Shown here piece by piece: positions 1-8,187 of a DNA stretch of 64,000 nt (its first letter is position 1; each line of letters begins with the position of its first letter). The notes under the pieces were generated by a model. That model did no database searches. It was not told the origin of the DNA and was given only the letters and a program-made list of their open reading frames with translations. Made by a program: the position numbers and the translations under genes. The stretch is from Agathobaculum sp. Marseille-P7918 (lineage in GTDB: Bacteria > Bacillota > Clostridia > Oscillospirales > Butyricicoccaceae). The stretch is from contig NZ_UYYD01000002.1 of NCBI RefSeq assembly GCF_900625105.1, positions 248,001-312,000 of the forward strand, given 5' to 3'.

Positions 1-695
1 TTTGTCACCATCCACGCACCCATCTCGCCCAGCGTCACGATCACCGCGCGGACCCCCTTTTGCAAAAGCGCCCGCGCGCCCTCCTGCAAGGCCTGCGGCG
101 TCGGCAGCGCCTTGCCCAACAAGGTTTGCAGTTCGGTCTCGTTGGGCTTGACGATGTCAAACCCCGCAAAAAAGTCGTCCGGCAAACCCGCTTTTGCCGG
201 GGCGGGGTCCAAAATCATCTGCTTGCCGCGCGCCTTGCCCAGCTGCTTGACATAGGCCACAACTTCCAGCGGGATCTCCAGCTGTAGGAGGATCATGTCG
301 CATTCGTCCACCAGACGGATGTGCCGGTCGATCATTTCCGTGGTCAGCTGCGCGTTGGCGCCGGGCACCACCACGATCGCGTTTTCTCCCCGGTCGTCCA
401 CCGGGATGACGGCGTTGCCCGTGGGACAGCCGGTCAGCGTTTCGATGCCCGAGATATCCACCCCGACTGCCGCCAAATTGTCCTTGAGCTGCCGTCCGAA
501 CGCGTCGTCGCCCACCGCGCCGATCATCGCGACCTGTCCGCCCAGCTTGGCCGCCGCATAAGCCTGATTGGCGCCTTTGCCGCCGGGCACCTGCCGGATG
601 CCCTGCGCCAGAACGGTTTCCCCCGGCACCGGTATGTTGTGCACGCGGATAACAGAATCCATGTTCAGGCTGCCGACCACCAAGATCTTTTTCAT
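1..695 (-). CDS. rbsK: Ribokinase, C-terminus cut by window edge
   Basis: PfkB-family sugar kinase that phosphorylates ribose to ribose-5-phosphate in the cytoplasm. The start MKKILVVGSLNMD is the usual ribokinase opening, followed by the substrate motif PGGKGANQAYAAAKLG at about residues 38-53, and later by DPAPAK and KPNETE. About 231 codons are present of the roughly 300 usual, so the C-terminal GAGD catalytic loop lies outside the window. The ATG at 695 follows a purine-rich GGGAGCG. The gene is divergent from the lipoprotein at 856. Substrate specificity within the PfkB family is inferred, but the N-terminal motifs fit ribose well. Confidence 0.9.
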   Translation of the reverse strand, partial: MKKILVVGSLNMDSVIRVHNIPVPGETVLAQGIRQVPGGKGANQAYAAAKLGGQVAMIGAVGDDAFGRQLKDNLAAVGVDISGIETLTGCPTGNAVIPVDDRGENAIVVVPGANAQLTTEMIDRHIRLVDECDMILLQLEIPLEVVAYVKQLGKARGKQMILDPAPAKAGLPDDFFAGFDIVKPNETELQTLLGKALPTPQALQEGARALLQKGVRAVIVTLGEMGAWMVT

Positions 696-798
696 ATCGC
701 TCGCTCCCTGTCGTTTGTTGCATGCTTTCATCATACCCTACCGCCCCGGTTTTCGCAACGGTTTCCCGACGCATTGCGTGCAAACGCCAGGCAGTATT

Positions 799-825
799 TT
801 GTTTGGACGCAAATTGTGGTATGAT
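799..825 (+). promoter_or_regulatory. Extended -10 promoter for lipoprotein gene
   Basis: TGGTATGAT (817-825) is an extended -10 element and lies 31 bases before the start codon. No good -35 is present at the right distance. TGnTATnnT also appears before the + strand genes at 7491, 33163 and 38601. Confidence 0.55.
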
Positions 826-855
826 AAACACAGTAAACCAAAAGGAGGCGGTCGG

Positions 856-1635
856 ATGCGCAAGACCATTTTCGCGCTGTGTATTTTGCTGGCAGGCGGG
901 TTTGCCGCCTTATGCGGCTGCGCGCCCGCCTCGTCCGCAGAAGCGCCGGACGCCGACGCCCCTGCTGCCGCTGCGCAGCCGTCCGACGCGCAGACCGTCA
1001 CGGTCGCGGACATCATCGCGACCGAACCGCCGACGCAGTACGCGGGCATGGACGTGGTCGAGGGCACTGGTATCGTGGATTGGGCGCAGTATCCCTTCCT
1101 GGAAAACATGGTTTCGCTGGCCGATGTGATCGTGTACGGCACCGTGACCGGCAAAGAATATGTCAATTTCGGCGCGGATGCGTGGACAAAATTTGATTTC
1201 ACCGCCGAGCAGACGCTGTTGGGCGAAGCGCCCGCCGACCCGGCGCTCACGATATACAGCTCGGGCGGCTATCTCTCGCAATATGACCAGCTCACGGCGC
1301 AGGGCACGCGGGAACGCGTGACCGACCGCACGGATGCGCAGCTGCAAAACACCATCGTGCACGAACACGCGGATTATCATTTCGACCCGTTGGTTGGGAG
1401 CAAATACATCCTGTTTTTGACGCATGCAGACCCGGATACTGCCTTCCCTGCGGACAGTTACCAGATCGTCGGCGCGCGATTCTGTCAGCTGTGTGAAACC
1501 GCGCCGGACATCTTCAGCTATATCGCTTTCGGCCCGGACCCGGATGATCCGGACGCTGTATTTTCGCCCGACGACCCGGTGGTGCAGATGACCCGCAGTG
1601 AGGTGGAGGCGCTTTTGGCCGAGGCCGCGCCGTAA
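856..1635 (+). CDS. Predicted lipoprotein, unknown function
   Basis: A 259-residue exported protein. The N-terminus has a basic start (MRK), a hydrophobic stretch and a lipobox-like LCGC, so lipidation at about Cys22 is likely. An Ala/Pro/Asp-rich linker follows (about residues 25-55), then a mixed globular domain that includes SLADVIVYGTVTG and GSKYILFLTHAD. These recall small surface beta-domains found as hypothetical proteins in Clostridia. I do not recognise a named family. The ATG at 856 is chosen because AAAGGAGG ends 7 bases upstream; longer in-frame starts overlap the rbsK promoter region. It has its own promoter and shares a bidirectional terminator with nrdR. Confidence 0.75.
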   Translation: MRKTIFALCILLAGGFAALCGCAPASSAEAPDADAPAAAAQPSDAQTVTVADIIATEPPTQYAGMDVVEGTGIVDWAQYPFLENMVSLADVIVYGTVTGKEYVNFGADAWTKFDFTAEQTLLGEAPADPALTIYSSGGYLSQYDQLTAQGTRERVTDRTDAQLQNTIVHEHADYHFDPLVGSKYILFLTHADPDTAFPADSYQIVGARFCQLCETAPDIFSYIAFGPDPDDPDAVFSPDDPVVQMTRSEVEALLAEAAP

Positions 1636-1656
1636 CGCTATGATTTTTCCAGTAAA

Positions 1657-1700
1657 AAAAGAACGCAAAGCAGGAAAATGCTTTGCGTCCTTTGTCTTTT
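1657..1700. terminator. Bidirectional terminator, lipoprotein/nrdR
   Basis: Inverted repeat ACGCAAAGCA (1663-1672) and TGCTTTGCGT (1679-1688). It is followed by a T-rich run on the + strand, and by TTCTTTTTTT on the minus strand. It separates two convergent genes. Confidence 0.85.
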
Positions 1701-1733
1701 GGCTGATTTCTGCTTGTGGGAGAAAACCGAAGC

Positions 1734-2189
1734 TCACTTATCCTTGAGCAGGGTATTGAGCTCCTCCATAAAGGTGTTGATGTCCTTAAACTGGCGGTAC
1801 ACCGAGGCGAATCGCACATAGGCCACTTCATCGACCTTGCGCAGCTGCTCCATGACCAGCTCGCCGATCACCTTGCTGGACACTTCGCTTTCGAGTGAGC
1901 CAAACACCTTCTGCTCGACGTTATCCACGATCTGCTCGAGCTGTGCCAGCGACACCGGCCGCTTTTCGCACGCCTTGACCAAACCGTTGAGCAGTTTCTG
2001 CCGGTCGTAGGCCTGCCGCGTGCCGTCCCGCTTGACCAGCATCAGCGGCATACGCTCCACGGTCTCATAGGTGGTAAAACGCTTGAGACATTTGAGACAT
2101 TCCCTGCGGCGGCGGATGCTCGTTCCCTCGTCAGTCGGTCTGGAATCGACGACCTTGCTGTCATCATACCCGCAAAACGGACATTTCAT
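1734..2189 (-). CDS. nrdR: Transcriptional repressor NrdR
   Basis: Repressor of ribonucleotide reductase genes, 151 residues, the usual length. The N-terminal zinc ribbon has CPFC (residues 3-6) and CLKC, with DSRPTDEG and IRRRREC between them. The C-terminal ATP-cone domain starts near [15 protein letters not shown] and binds ATP/dATP as the nucleotide sensor. I chose the ATG at 2189, because [13 protein letters not shown] is the canonical start and GGGGGAA lies just upstream; an earlier in-frame start adds only six residues. It is transcribed alone from a strong promoter whose spacer holds a palindrome, which could allow autoregulation. Confidence 0.97.
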   Translation of the reverse strand: MKCPFCGYDDSKVVDSRPTDEGTSIRRRRECLKCLKRFTTYETVERMPLMLVKRDGTRQAYDRQKLLNGLVKACEKRPVSLAQLEQIVDNVEQKVFGSLESEVSSKVIGELVMEQLRKVDEVAYVRFASVYRQFKDINTFMEELNTLLKDK

Positions 2190-2235
2190 TGCGTTTCCCC
2201 CTTGCAACCCGGTGTTTTTTCCTTCATTTTCCCCT

Positions 2236-2265
2236 ATTATACCACCGCTTGTGGTGTAAAGTCAA
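2236..2265 (-). promoter_or_regulatory. nrdR promoter with palindrome in spacer
   Basis: On the minus strand, TTGACT (2265-2260) and TATAAT (2241-2236) are separated by 18 bases. The spacer contains ACACCAC-AAG-CGGTGGT, an inverted repeat. Its position would let a bound protein block polymerase. NrdR boxes are 16-bp palindromes that begin ACAC, so autoregulation is possible, but the match is only partial. Confidence 0.75.
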
Positions 2266-2301
2266 TCAACACACCTAAATCTGCGCCCCGCTTTTCGCAT
2301 G

Positions 2302-3093
2302 TTACACCGAGGCAAACCGCCGCAGTGTGCGCACCGCGTGCTGCAGCTCCTCGGGCGCGCCGAAGTTCGAGCGATAGACCTCGATGATGGTGTGCCCGTC
2401 ATAGCCGTCCGCGCGCAGCCGCGAGAAAAACGACGCATAATCCATCGTGCCCGCGCCCGGCATCAGGCAGCTTTGCTCGGTGGAAAAATCGTTGATGTGG
2501 ACGTTGACCAGCCGGTCGCCCATCGCGTCGGCAAACGCCTTCCAGCTCTGCCCCGCGCGGTAGGCCTGCTTGATGTCCAGCGTGTACCGCAATTCGGGCA
2601 CATCGCGGTACAGCGCATGCAGGAAGGCCGGGTCGCGCGAGCGGCACCACGCGACATTTTCCTGCGCCAGCGTCACGCCGCAGGCCGCGCCGATCTCGCA
2701 CAGCCGCCGGTACGCCCGGCATTTGCGCTCCCAACGCGCCGGGTCGTCCTTCTGCCCCATGTCGCGCTCGCCGTGGAAGGTCAGAAACCGCGCGCCCAGC
2801 GCCGCCGCGCACTCGAAATACCGCTGATACTGCATCATGCCGTCCTCGGTGCGGCGCGCGTAGTCGGAAAACAGCAGCATGCCCTCCATCAGCGAGGTAT
2901 ACGGATGCACGGACACCACATCCAGTCCGAGGCTGCGCGCCTGCGCGCCCAGCGTTTCATAAAAGCGCGGCCGCGCCTCGCTTTCCGTATTGAAAAAGAT
3001 CTCTACCGCGTGCACGCCCAATCCCGCGATCACCGGCAGGATCTCTTCGAGCGGCTGCGGATAAAAACACGCGGTTGACATGCCGATCCGCAT
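2302..3093 (-). CDS. TIM-barrel sugar isomerase/epimerase-like protein
   Basis: A 263-residue protein of the AP-endonuclease-2/xylose-isomerase-like TIM-barrel superfamily (sugar phosphate isomerase/epimerase group). The sequence fits: MRIGMSTACFY at strand 1, VEIFFN, then FHGERD, AQENVAW, TLDIKQAYRAG, VNVHINDF and TIIEVYR, which place Glu, His and Asp residues at barrel ends as expected for a divalent-metal site. The substrate cannot be read from sequence. The start at 3093 is supported by AAAGGAGGGGAA immediately upstream. It stands alone between nrdR and secDF. IolE/IolI-like activity is one possibility but is not supported by neighbours. Confidence 0.85.
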   Translation of the reverse strand: MRIGMSTACFYPQPLEEILPVIAGLGVHAVEIFFNTESEARPRFYETLGAQARSLGLDVVSVHPYTSLMEGMLLFSDYARRTEDGMMQYQRYFECAAALGARFLTFHGERDMGQKDDPARWERKCRAYRRLCEIGAACGVTLAQENVAWCRSRDPAFLHALYRDVPELRYTLDIKQAYRAGQSWKAFADAMGDRLVNVHINDFSTEQSCLMPGAGTMDYASFFSRLRADGYDGHTIIEVYRSNFGAPEELQHAVRTLRRFASV

Positions 3094-3194
3094 GGCTTCC
3101 CCTCCTTTTTTGCTGTGCCGGGCGCCCACTGCCCCCGCCGCACAGATGTCTCATTCCAGTTTGCCCGGTTTTGCACGCCCGTCGCGCAAACCGG

Positions 3195-3224
3195 CAAAAG
3201 GCCGGGCATCAGCCCGGCCTTTTG
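3195..3224 (-). terminator. secDF terminator
   Basis: Perfect 13-bp stem CAAAAGGCCGGGC (3195-3207) and GCCCGGCCTTTTG with an ATCA loop, nine bases after the secDF stop. Confidence 0.85.
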
Positions 3225-3232
3225 TAATAAAC

Positions 3233-5719
3233 TCAGATACGCTTTTTGCGGAACTTCTTGCGGAAGAACGCCCACAGGCTGGAGGACAGCATGATGGACG
3301 ACCAAGCGCCCGCGAGGATACCGACGATCAGCGGCAGCGTGAACTGCTTGAGCGACGGCACGCCCAGAATGAAGATCATGCCGACCGTGAACAGCGTAGT
3401 CAGCGAGGTGTTGATCGTACGGCCCATGGTCTGCCATACGCTGCGCTCGGCGACGTCCTCAAACGGCTCCTTGCGCGCGGTGCGCAGGTTCTCACGCACG
3501 CGGTCGAATACGATGATCGACGCGTTGATCGAATAACCGAAGATGGTCAGCGCCGCGGCGATGAAGTTGGTGTCCAGCGGGATCTGCAGCCAGACGTAAA
3601 CCGAAAGCATGACCATCAGGTCGTGCACCAGGCACACGATCGCTGCCAGACCGCTGGTCAGCTCGAAGCGGATGGTGATGTAGATCAGCATCAGCACGAT
3701 AGCCACGATCGCGCACAGGAACGCCGCGCGCTGCAGGTCGGAACCGACCGACGGCGAAACGTCGTTGTTGTTATAGATATCCGTGTCGGCCAGACCGTAG
3801 GTTTCGGTCATCTTTTCGATGACTGCCTGACGCTTCTCCGAATCGATCGAGGTCGAACGGATGAGCACGTTCTCATTGTTGTCACCCGACGAAGTAACCG
3901 AGGATGCCTCGGTGCCGGTGACTTCCTGGAACAGGTCGCCGACCTCGGTCTGGAGGCTCTGATCCACCGTCTGGTGCATCGCGAATTCCATCTCGGTGCC
4001 GCCGGCGAAGTCAATGCTCAGGTTAAAGAAGTTCTGACCGAACGGCAGCGCAAGGAGCGAAACCAGACCGGTGATGACCAGCAGGATCGAGATGCCGCCG
4101 AAGAGCTTGAAGTGCTTGAGCACCGCAAAACGCGGACGCAGCGCATGCTTGGTCAGGCCATACGCCTTGGGGCTGCGGATGTGGAAGTCCACCATGCGGT
4201 TGAGCAGGAAGTGGGTCACGGTCAGCGCGGTGAACATGGAGATGATAACGCCGATGCCCAGCGTGGTCGCGAAGCCGACGATCGTGCCGGTGCCGAGGAA
4301 GAACAGAACCGCCGCCGCGATCAGGGTGGTGACGTTGGAGTCCAGAATTGCAGTAAACGCGCGCTTGAAGCCCGAATCGATCGCGCTCTTGACCGTCTTG
4401 CCCGCGCGCAGCTCTTCCTTGATGCGCTCGAAGATGACGACGTTGGCGTCAACCGCCATACCGATTGACAATATGATACCCGCGATGCCCGGCAGAGACA
4501 GGTTGACGCGGATCAGGCTGAAGATCAGCGCTTCGATCACGATGTAGAAGCCCAGCGCGAGGCAGGCAACCAGACCGGGGATGCGGTAAACGATCAGCAT
4601 GAACAGGCAAACCAGCAGCACGCCGATTGCGCCTGCGATCAGCGAGGTGCGCATTGCGTCCGCGCCCAGCTGCGGGCCGACCGAACGCAGTTCCACCTGC
4701 GTCAGCGAGAACGGAATCTGGCCTGCGTTGATCAGGTCAGCCAGCTCCTGCGCGCTCTCGCGGGTGAAGCTGCCCGAAATGACACAGCTATCGCTGTCGA
4801 TCTTGCTGCTGACCGACGGATAGGAGATGATCTGGTTATCCATGACGATGTACAGCTGGTTGGTGCCGTCCGTGCGGCTGGACACCGACTCAGTGGCCTC
4901 CGCGAACTTCTCGCGGCCCTCGTTGGTGAACTGCACCTGTACATAATGTACATCGGTCACTTCCGAACCGGTCGGGCGGCCGTAACCGTAGGACGCCTTG
5001 GCGATGTCCTCACCGGTCAGCCATTCCTTGCCGTCTGCATCCATAAAGAGCAGCTGCGCGGTGGTGCCAAGCGTCTGCACGGCCTCTTCCGGGTTGGTGA
5101 TCTGCGGGATCTCGACCGTGACGCGGTTGTCGCCCGTCAGGGTGACGGTCGCTTCGGTGAAGCCCTTATCGGTCAGGCGCTGACGGATGACCTTCTGCAC
5201 CGAGTTCATATCATCGGACAGATTGGACATATCATAGCCGTCCGGGATCTGCGCTTCATAGACGATGCGCGAGCCGCCGACCAGGTCAAGGCCCAGACGG
5301 ATGCCGTTTTCGGTATCCAGCACGCTCGGGATGATCGCCTTGAGGGACGCTGCGACGGTCGTGTCCGTCGTATCCGTAGATGCGTCCGCAGTGTTGACAT
5401 CGGTGTCAGCTGCCGCCGTATCGTTTGCGGCGGTGTCCGTTGCAGCGGTGTCGTCCGCTGCCGTATCATCGGCTGCGGTGTCGTCCGCCGGCTGCTCGTC
5501 TGTCGTGTCCGTGGACTGATTTGCCGTATCGTCCGCGGTGGTATCCGCGGCGGTATCGGTGTTCGTGGCGGTGTCCGCCGTATCCGCGGTGTCCGATACC
5601 GCGGCATCCCGGAACGGCATGGTCCAGCCCCCCGGAATATACACACCTGTCACTGCGGTAATGCCCAGGAAAATGATCACAAGCATAACCGCAATGAAGG
5701 AAATCACACTTTTCTTCAA
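3233..5719 (-). CDS. secDF: SecDF protein-export fusion with Asp/Thr/Ala linker
   Basis: RND-family membrane protein that helps the Sec translocon pull proteins across the membrane. It fuses SecD and SecF in one 828-residue chain. The SecD half shows GLDLVGGSRIVYEA near residue 143, and the SecF half shows IDFAGGTEMEF; both halves carry the conserved membrane block with GLARDANVVIFER-like and INASIIVFDRVREN sequences. The start is read as TTG at 5719 with AAGGAGG 8 bases upstream; the next upstream ATG has no ribosome site. Residues about 39-124 are an odd low-complexity stretch of Asp, Thr and Ala directly after the first membrane helix, where SecD normally has a short periplasmic-side link. 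It has its own strong promoter and terminator. Confidence 0.96.
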   Translation of the reverse strand: MKKSVISFIAVMLVIIFLGITAVTGVYIPGGWTMPFRDAAVSDTADTADTATNTDTAADTTADDTANQSTDTTDEQPADDTAADDTAADDTAATDTAANDTAAADTDVNTADASTDTTDTTVAASLKAIIPSVLDTENGIRLGLDLVGGSRIVYEAQIPDGYDMSNLSDDMNSVQKVIRQRLTDKGFTEATVTLTGDNRVTVEIPQITNPEEAVQTLGTTAQLLFMDADGKEWLTGEDIAKASYGYGRPTGSEVTDVHYVQVQFTNEGREKFAEATESVSSRTDGTNQLYIVMDNQIISYPSVSSKIDSDSCVISGSFTRESAQELADLINAGQIPFSLTQVELRSVGPQLGADAMRTSLIAGAIGVLLVCLFMLIVYRIPGLVACLALGFYIVIEALIFSLIRVNLSLPGIAGIILSIGMAVDANVVIFERIKEELRAGKTVKSAIDSGFKRAFTAILDSNVTTLIAAAVLFFLGTGTIVGFATTLGIGVIISMFTALTVTHFLLNRMVDFHIRSPKAYGLTKHALRPRFAVLKHFKLFGGISILLVITGLVSLLALPFGQNFFNLSIDFAGGTEMEFAMHQTVDQSLQTEVGDLFQEVTGTEASSVTSSGDNNENVLIRSTSIDSEKRQAVIEKMTETYGLADTDIYNNNDVSPSVGSDLQRAAFLCAIVAIVLMLIYITIRFELTSGLAAIVCLVHDLMVMLSVYVWLQIPLDTNFIAAALTIFGYSINASIIVFDRVRENLRTARKEPFEDVAERSVWQTMGRTINTSLTTLFTVGMIFILGVPSLKQFTLPLIVGILAGAWSSIMLSSSLWAFFRKKFRKKRI

Positions 5720-5756
5720 TGTTTCTGCCTCCTTCGTTTTGTTGCACAGCTCAAGT

Positions 5757-5785
5757 AGTATACTGCGAAACTGCGCAAAAGTCAA
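5757..5785 (-). promoter_or_regulatory. secDF promoter
   Basis: TTGACT (5785-5780), a 17-bp spacer and TATACT (5762-5757) on the minus strand, 38 bases before the TTG start. Confidence 0.85.
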
Positions 5786-5801
5786 CCGCAGCGCACCGCG
5801 C

Positions 5802-7232
5802 TTACAGGTTGATCTCTACGGTAACCTCTTCCCCTCCCAGATAGGGTGCAATCGCCGGACGGACGCACTCGCTGATGAACTCATCCACCTGCGACGGGCA
5901 GCGGCCGATGTAAGCCGCCGGGTCGAGATGCGCAAGGATCTGCTCGCGCGTCATGCCGAACATCGGGTCGGCCGCGATGCGGTCGATCAGGTCGTTGTCC
6001 AGACCTTCCTCCTTGATGCGCTTGCCGGCCGCCATCGAGTGCTCGCGGATGCGCTCATGCAGCTCCTGGCGGTTGCCGCCACGCTTGACCGCGTCCATCA
6101 TGATGTTCTCGGTCGCCATGAAGGGCAGCTCGTTCATCACATGCGCGTGGATGACCTTGGGGTAAACCACCAGACCGGACACGACGTTGATCATAATATT
6201 GAGGATCGCGTCCACCGCAAGGAACGCCTCGGGCACGGAAATGCGCTTGTTGGCCGAGTCGTCCAGCGTGCGCTCGAACCACTGGGTCGCGGAAGTGAAG
6301 GCCGGATTCAGGCTGTCGCAGATGACGTAGCGCGCCAGCGCGCAAATGCGCTCGGAACGCATCGGGTTACGCTTGTACGGCATCGCGGACGAGCCGATCT
6401 GATGCTTTTCAAACGGCTCCTCGATCTCCTTGAGGTGCTGGAGCAGGCGCAGGTCGGTGGCGAACTTGGACGCGGACTCTGCAATGCCGGCGAGCGTTGC
6501 CAGCGTCTGCGCGTCGATCTTGCGCGAATAGGTCTGGCCGGACACCGGAACCACGCCCGCAAAGCCGAAGTCGTCCGCGATGCGCTTTTCCAGTTCCTTG
6601 ACCTTGCCCTCGTCGCCGTCAAACAGCTCCATAAAGGAAGCCTGCGTGCCGGTCGTGCCCTTGCTGCCCAGCATGCGCAGGTTGGCGATGCGGTACTCAA
6701 CCTCGTTTAAGTCCATCAGCAGCTCGTTCATCCAGAGCGTTGCACGCTTGCCGACGGTCGTCAGCTGCGCGGGCTGGAAGTGCGTAAAGCCGAGCGTCGG
6801 CTGCGCCTTGTGCTCGTCGGCAAAGCGCGCGAGCTTGTCCAGCACGACCGCGAGCTTTTTGCGCACCAGCAGCAAACCCTCGCGGATCTGGATGATATCG
6901 GTGTTGTCGCCCACATACGCGCTGGTCGCACCCAGATGGATGATACCGGCCGCCTTCGGCGCCGCTTTGCCGAAGGTGTACACATGCGCCATGACATCGT
7001 GGCGCACTTCCTTCTCACGGGCGCGCGCGGTGTCATAGTCGATGTCGGTCAGATGCGCGGCCATCTCATCGACCTGCTCCTGCGTGATGGGCAGGCCGAG
7101 CGCCATCTCCGCCTTGGCCAGAGACAGCCACAGACGGCGCCAGGTAGAGAATTTCATGTCCGAGGAGAACACATACAGCATCTCTTCCGAGGCATAGCGC
7201 GAGGACAGCGGGCTTTCGTACACGTTATTCAT
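5802..7232 (-). CDS. purB: Adenylosuccinate lyase
   Basis: Catalyses two steps of purine synthesis: cleavage of SAICAR to AICAR, and of adenylosuccinate to AMP, with release of fumarate. The 476-residue length matches this class. The signature loop GSSAMPYKRNPMRSE is intact, as are HLGATSAYVGDNTDI and TLGFTHFQPAQ, which carry the catalytic His and substrate-binding residues. The ATG at 7232 has AAAGGA upstream, and the protein opening MNNVYESPLSSRYAS is typical. It is a single gene with its own promoter, and a 20-bp palindrome touches the -35 box, suggesting a repressor or activator site. No other purine genes are nearby. Confidence 0.97.
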   Translation of the reverse strand: MNNVYESPLSSRYASEEMLYVFSSDMKFSTWRRLWLSLAKAEMALGLPITQEQVDEMAAHLTDIDYDTARAREKEVRHDVMAHVYTFGKAAPKAAGIIHLGATSAYVGDNTDIIQIREGLLLVRKKLAVVLDKLARFADEHKAQPTLGFTHFQPAQLTTVGKRATLWMNELLMDLNEVEYRIANLRMLGSKGTTGTQASFMELFDGDEGKVKELEKRIADDFGFAGVVPVSGQTYSRKIDAQTLATLAGIAESASKFATDLRLLQHLKEIEEPFEKHQIGSSAMPYKRNPMRSERICALARYVICDSLNPAFTSATQWFERTLDDSANKRISVPEAFLAVDAILNIMINVVSGLVVYPKVIHAHVMNELPFMATENIMMDAVKRGGNRQELHERIREHSMAAGKRIKEEGLDNDLIDRIAADPMFGMTREQILAHLDPAAYIGRCPSQVDEFISECVRPAIAPYLGGEEVTVEINL

Positions 7233-7305
7233 GTCAGTCGTCCTTTCCAATCTATCTTTTTTCCCTTGCGAAAAACAAATGGACACACAGTGAAACATCT
7301 TATTT

Positions 7306-7354
7306 AGTTTAACACTCCACACGGTTCTTTTCAAGCGAAATCGCCCGATTTCGC
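7306..7354 (-). promoter_or_regulatory. purB promoter with abutting palindrome
   Basis: On the minus strand, TTGAAA (7334-7329) and TAAACT (7311-7306) have a 17-bp spacer. The palindrome GCGAAATCG-CC-CGATTTCGC at 7335-7354 begins at the base next to the -35 box, which is where a regulator would act. The regulator is unknown. Confidence 0.7.
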
Positions 7355-7428
7355 GCACATATTGTAACAATTGACAAAGACTTGACCGCACCGCGCCGCG
7401 GATTTGACACGTCCCCGCGCCCAACCGC

Positions 7429-7458
7429 TTGACGCCGGGCGCGAACGCGTGCTATCAT
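7429..7458 (+). promoter_or_regulatory. Promoter for GNAT gene
   Basis: TTGACG (7429-7434), an 18-bp spacer and TATCAT (7453-7458), with TGC directly before the -10 (extended -10). Confidence 0.75.
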
Positions 7459-7490
7459 CAGGGCAGCAAGGATGCAGGAGGTGCGCAAGC

Positions 7491-8138
7491 ATGCGAAAAG
7501 CCCGGCAGGAGGACCGCGCGGCGCTGGCCGCGTTGATGTTCGACCAGTTTTACGAAAAACAGGAATTGCAGCAGCAGTTTTCCGGCATCGACCCGGAAAC
7601 CGCCCGCCGGATCGGCCCGACCGTGCTCAGTCTCGGGCAGGGGTACTTTTTCTCGCGCGGGGACGTTTTCGTGTGCGATGCACCGGACGGCGGGCTGGCC
7701 GGCGCGCTCGTGGGCGCGGACCCGCGGCGGCTGTCGCGCTTCGGCCCGGTCGGGCAGTTTTTCTATGCCCTGCGGCACGGGCGCGTGCTGCGCGACATCC
7801 CCAACGCCCTGCTGACGCAGATCATGCGCAACAGCCGCCCGATCCTCGCGGTGCACAGTGCCCACTGGTACAAACGCTACTGCGGCCGGCCGTATTACAT
7901 CGCGCAATTTGCGGTGGACAAGCCTTACCGCGGCACGGGCATCGCCCGCGAGCTGCTCGAAGGCGCGATCGAGCACGCCGCCGCACAGGGGTATCCCGCG
8001 GTCGCGCTCGAAACGCTGTCGCGCGAAAACGTGCCGATGTACCTGCATTTCGGCTTCAAACTCAAACAGGTGTACACCTGCGGCGACTTCACCGAATACC
8101 GGCTGCTGCTGCCGCTGCTCTCACCGCTATCCATCTGA
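7491..8138 (+). CDS. GNAT-family N-acetyltransferase
   Basis: A 215-residue acetyltransferase that would transfer acetyl from acetyl-CoA to an unknown amine. The C-terminal half shows the GNAT fold: YIAQFAVDKPYRGTGIARELL (strand 4 and the acetyl-CoA pyrophosphate loop, about residues 140-160), then LETLSRENVPMYLHFGF, the usual strand-6 region. The N-terminal 100 residues are less conserved and carry the substrate site. The ATG at 7491 lies 9 bases after AGGAGG. It is a single-gene unit between its own promoter and a bidirectional terminator, divergent from purB. The family is clear but the target is not. Confidence 0.85.
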   Translation: MRKARQEDRAALAALMFDQFYEKQELQQQFSGIDPETARRIGPTVLSLGQGYFFSRGDVFVCDAPDGGLAGALVGADPRRLSRFGPVGQFFYALRHGRVLRDIPNALLTQIMRNSRPILAVHSAHWYKRYCGRPYYIAQFAVDKPYRGTGIARELLEGAIEHAAAQGYPAVALETLSRENVPMYLHFGFKLKQVYTCGDFTEYRLLLPLLSPLSI

Positions 8139-8144
8139 AACGAC

Positions 8145-8176
8145 AAAAAAGGACGTGCAACGCACGTCCTTTTTCT
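8145..8176. terminator. Bidirectional terminator, GNAT/aspartate aminotransferase
   Basis: GGACGTGC (8151-8158) pairs with GCACGTCC (8162-8169). A T run follows on the + strand and an A run precedes it, so both converging genes are served. Confidence 0.88.
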
Positions 8177-8187
8177 ATAACCTGCTT

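Noticed and set aside
5360-5603. Repetitive DNA as a CRISPR-like or tandem repeat array
   Set aside because: The repeats have no fixed unit or spacers; they encode the Asp/Thr/Ala linker of SecD.
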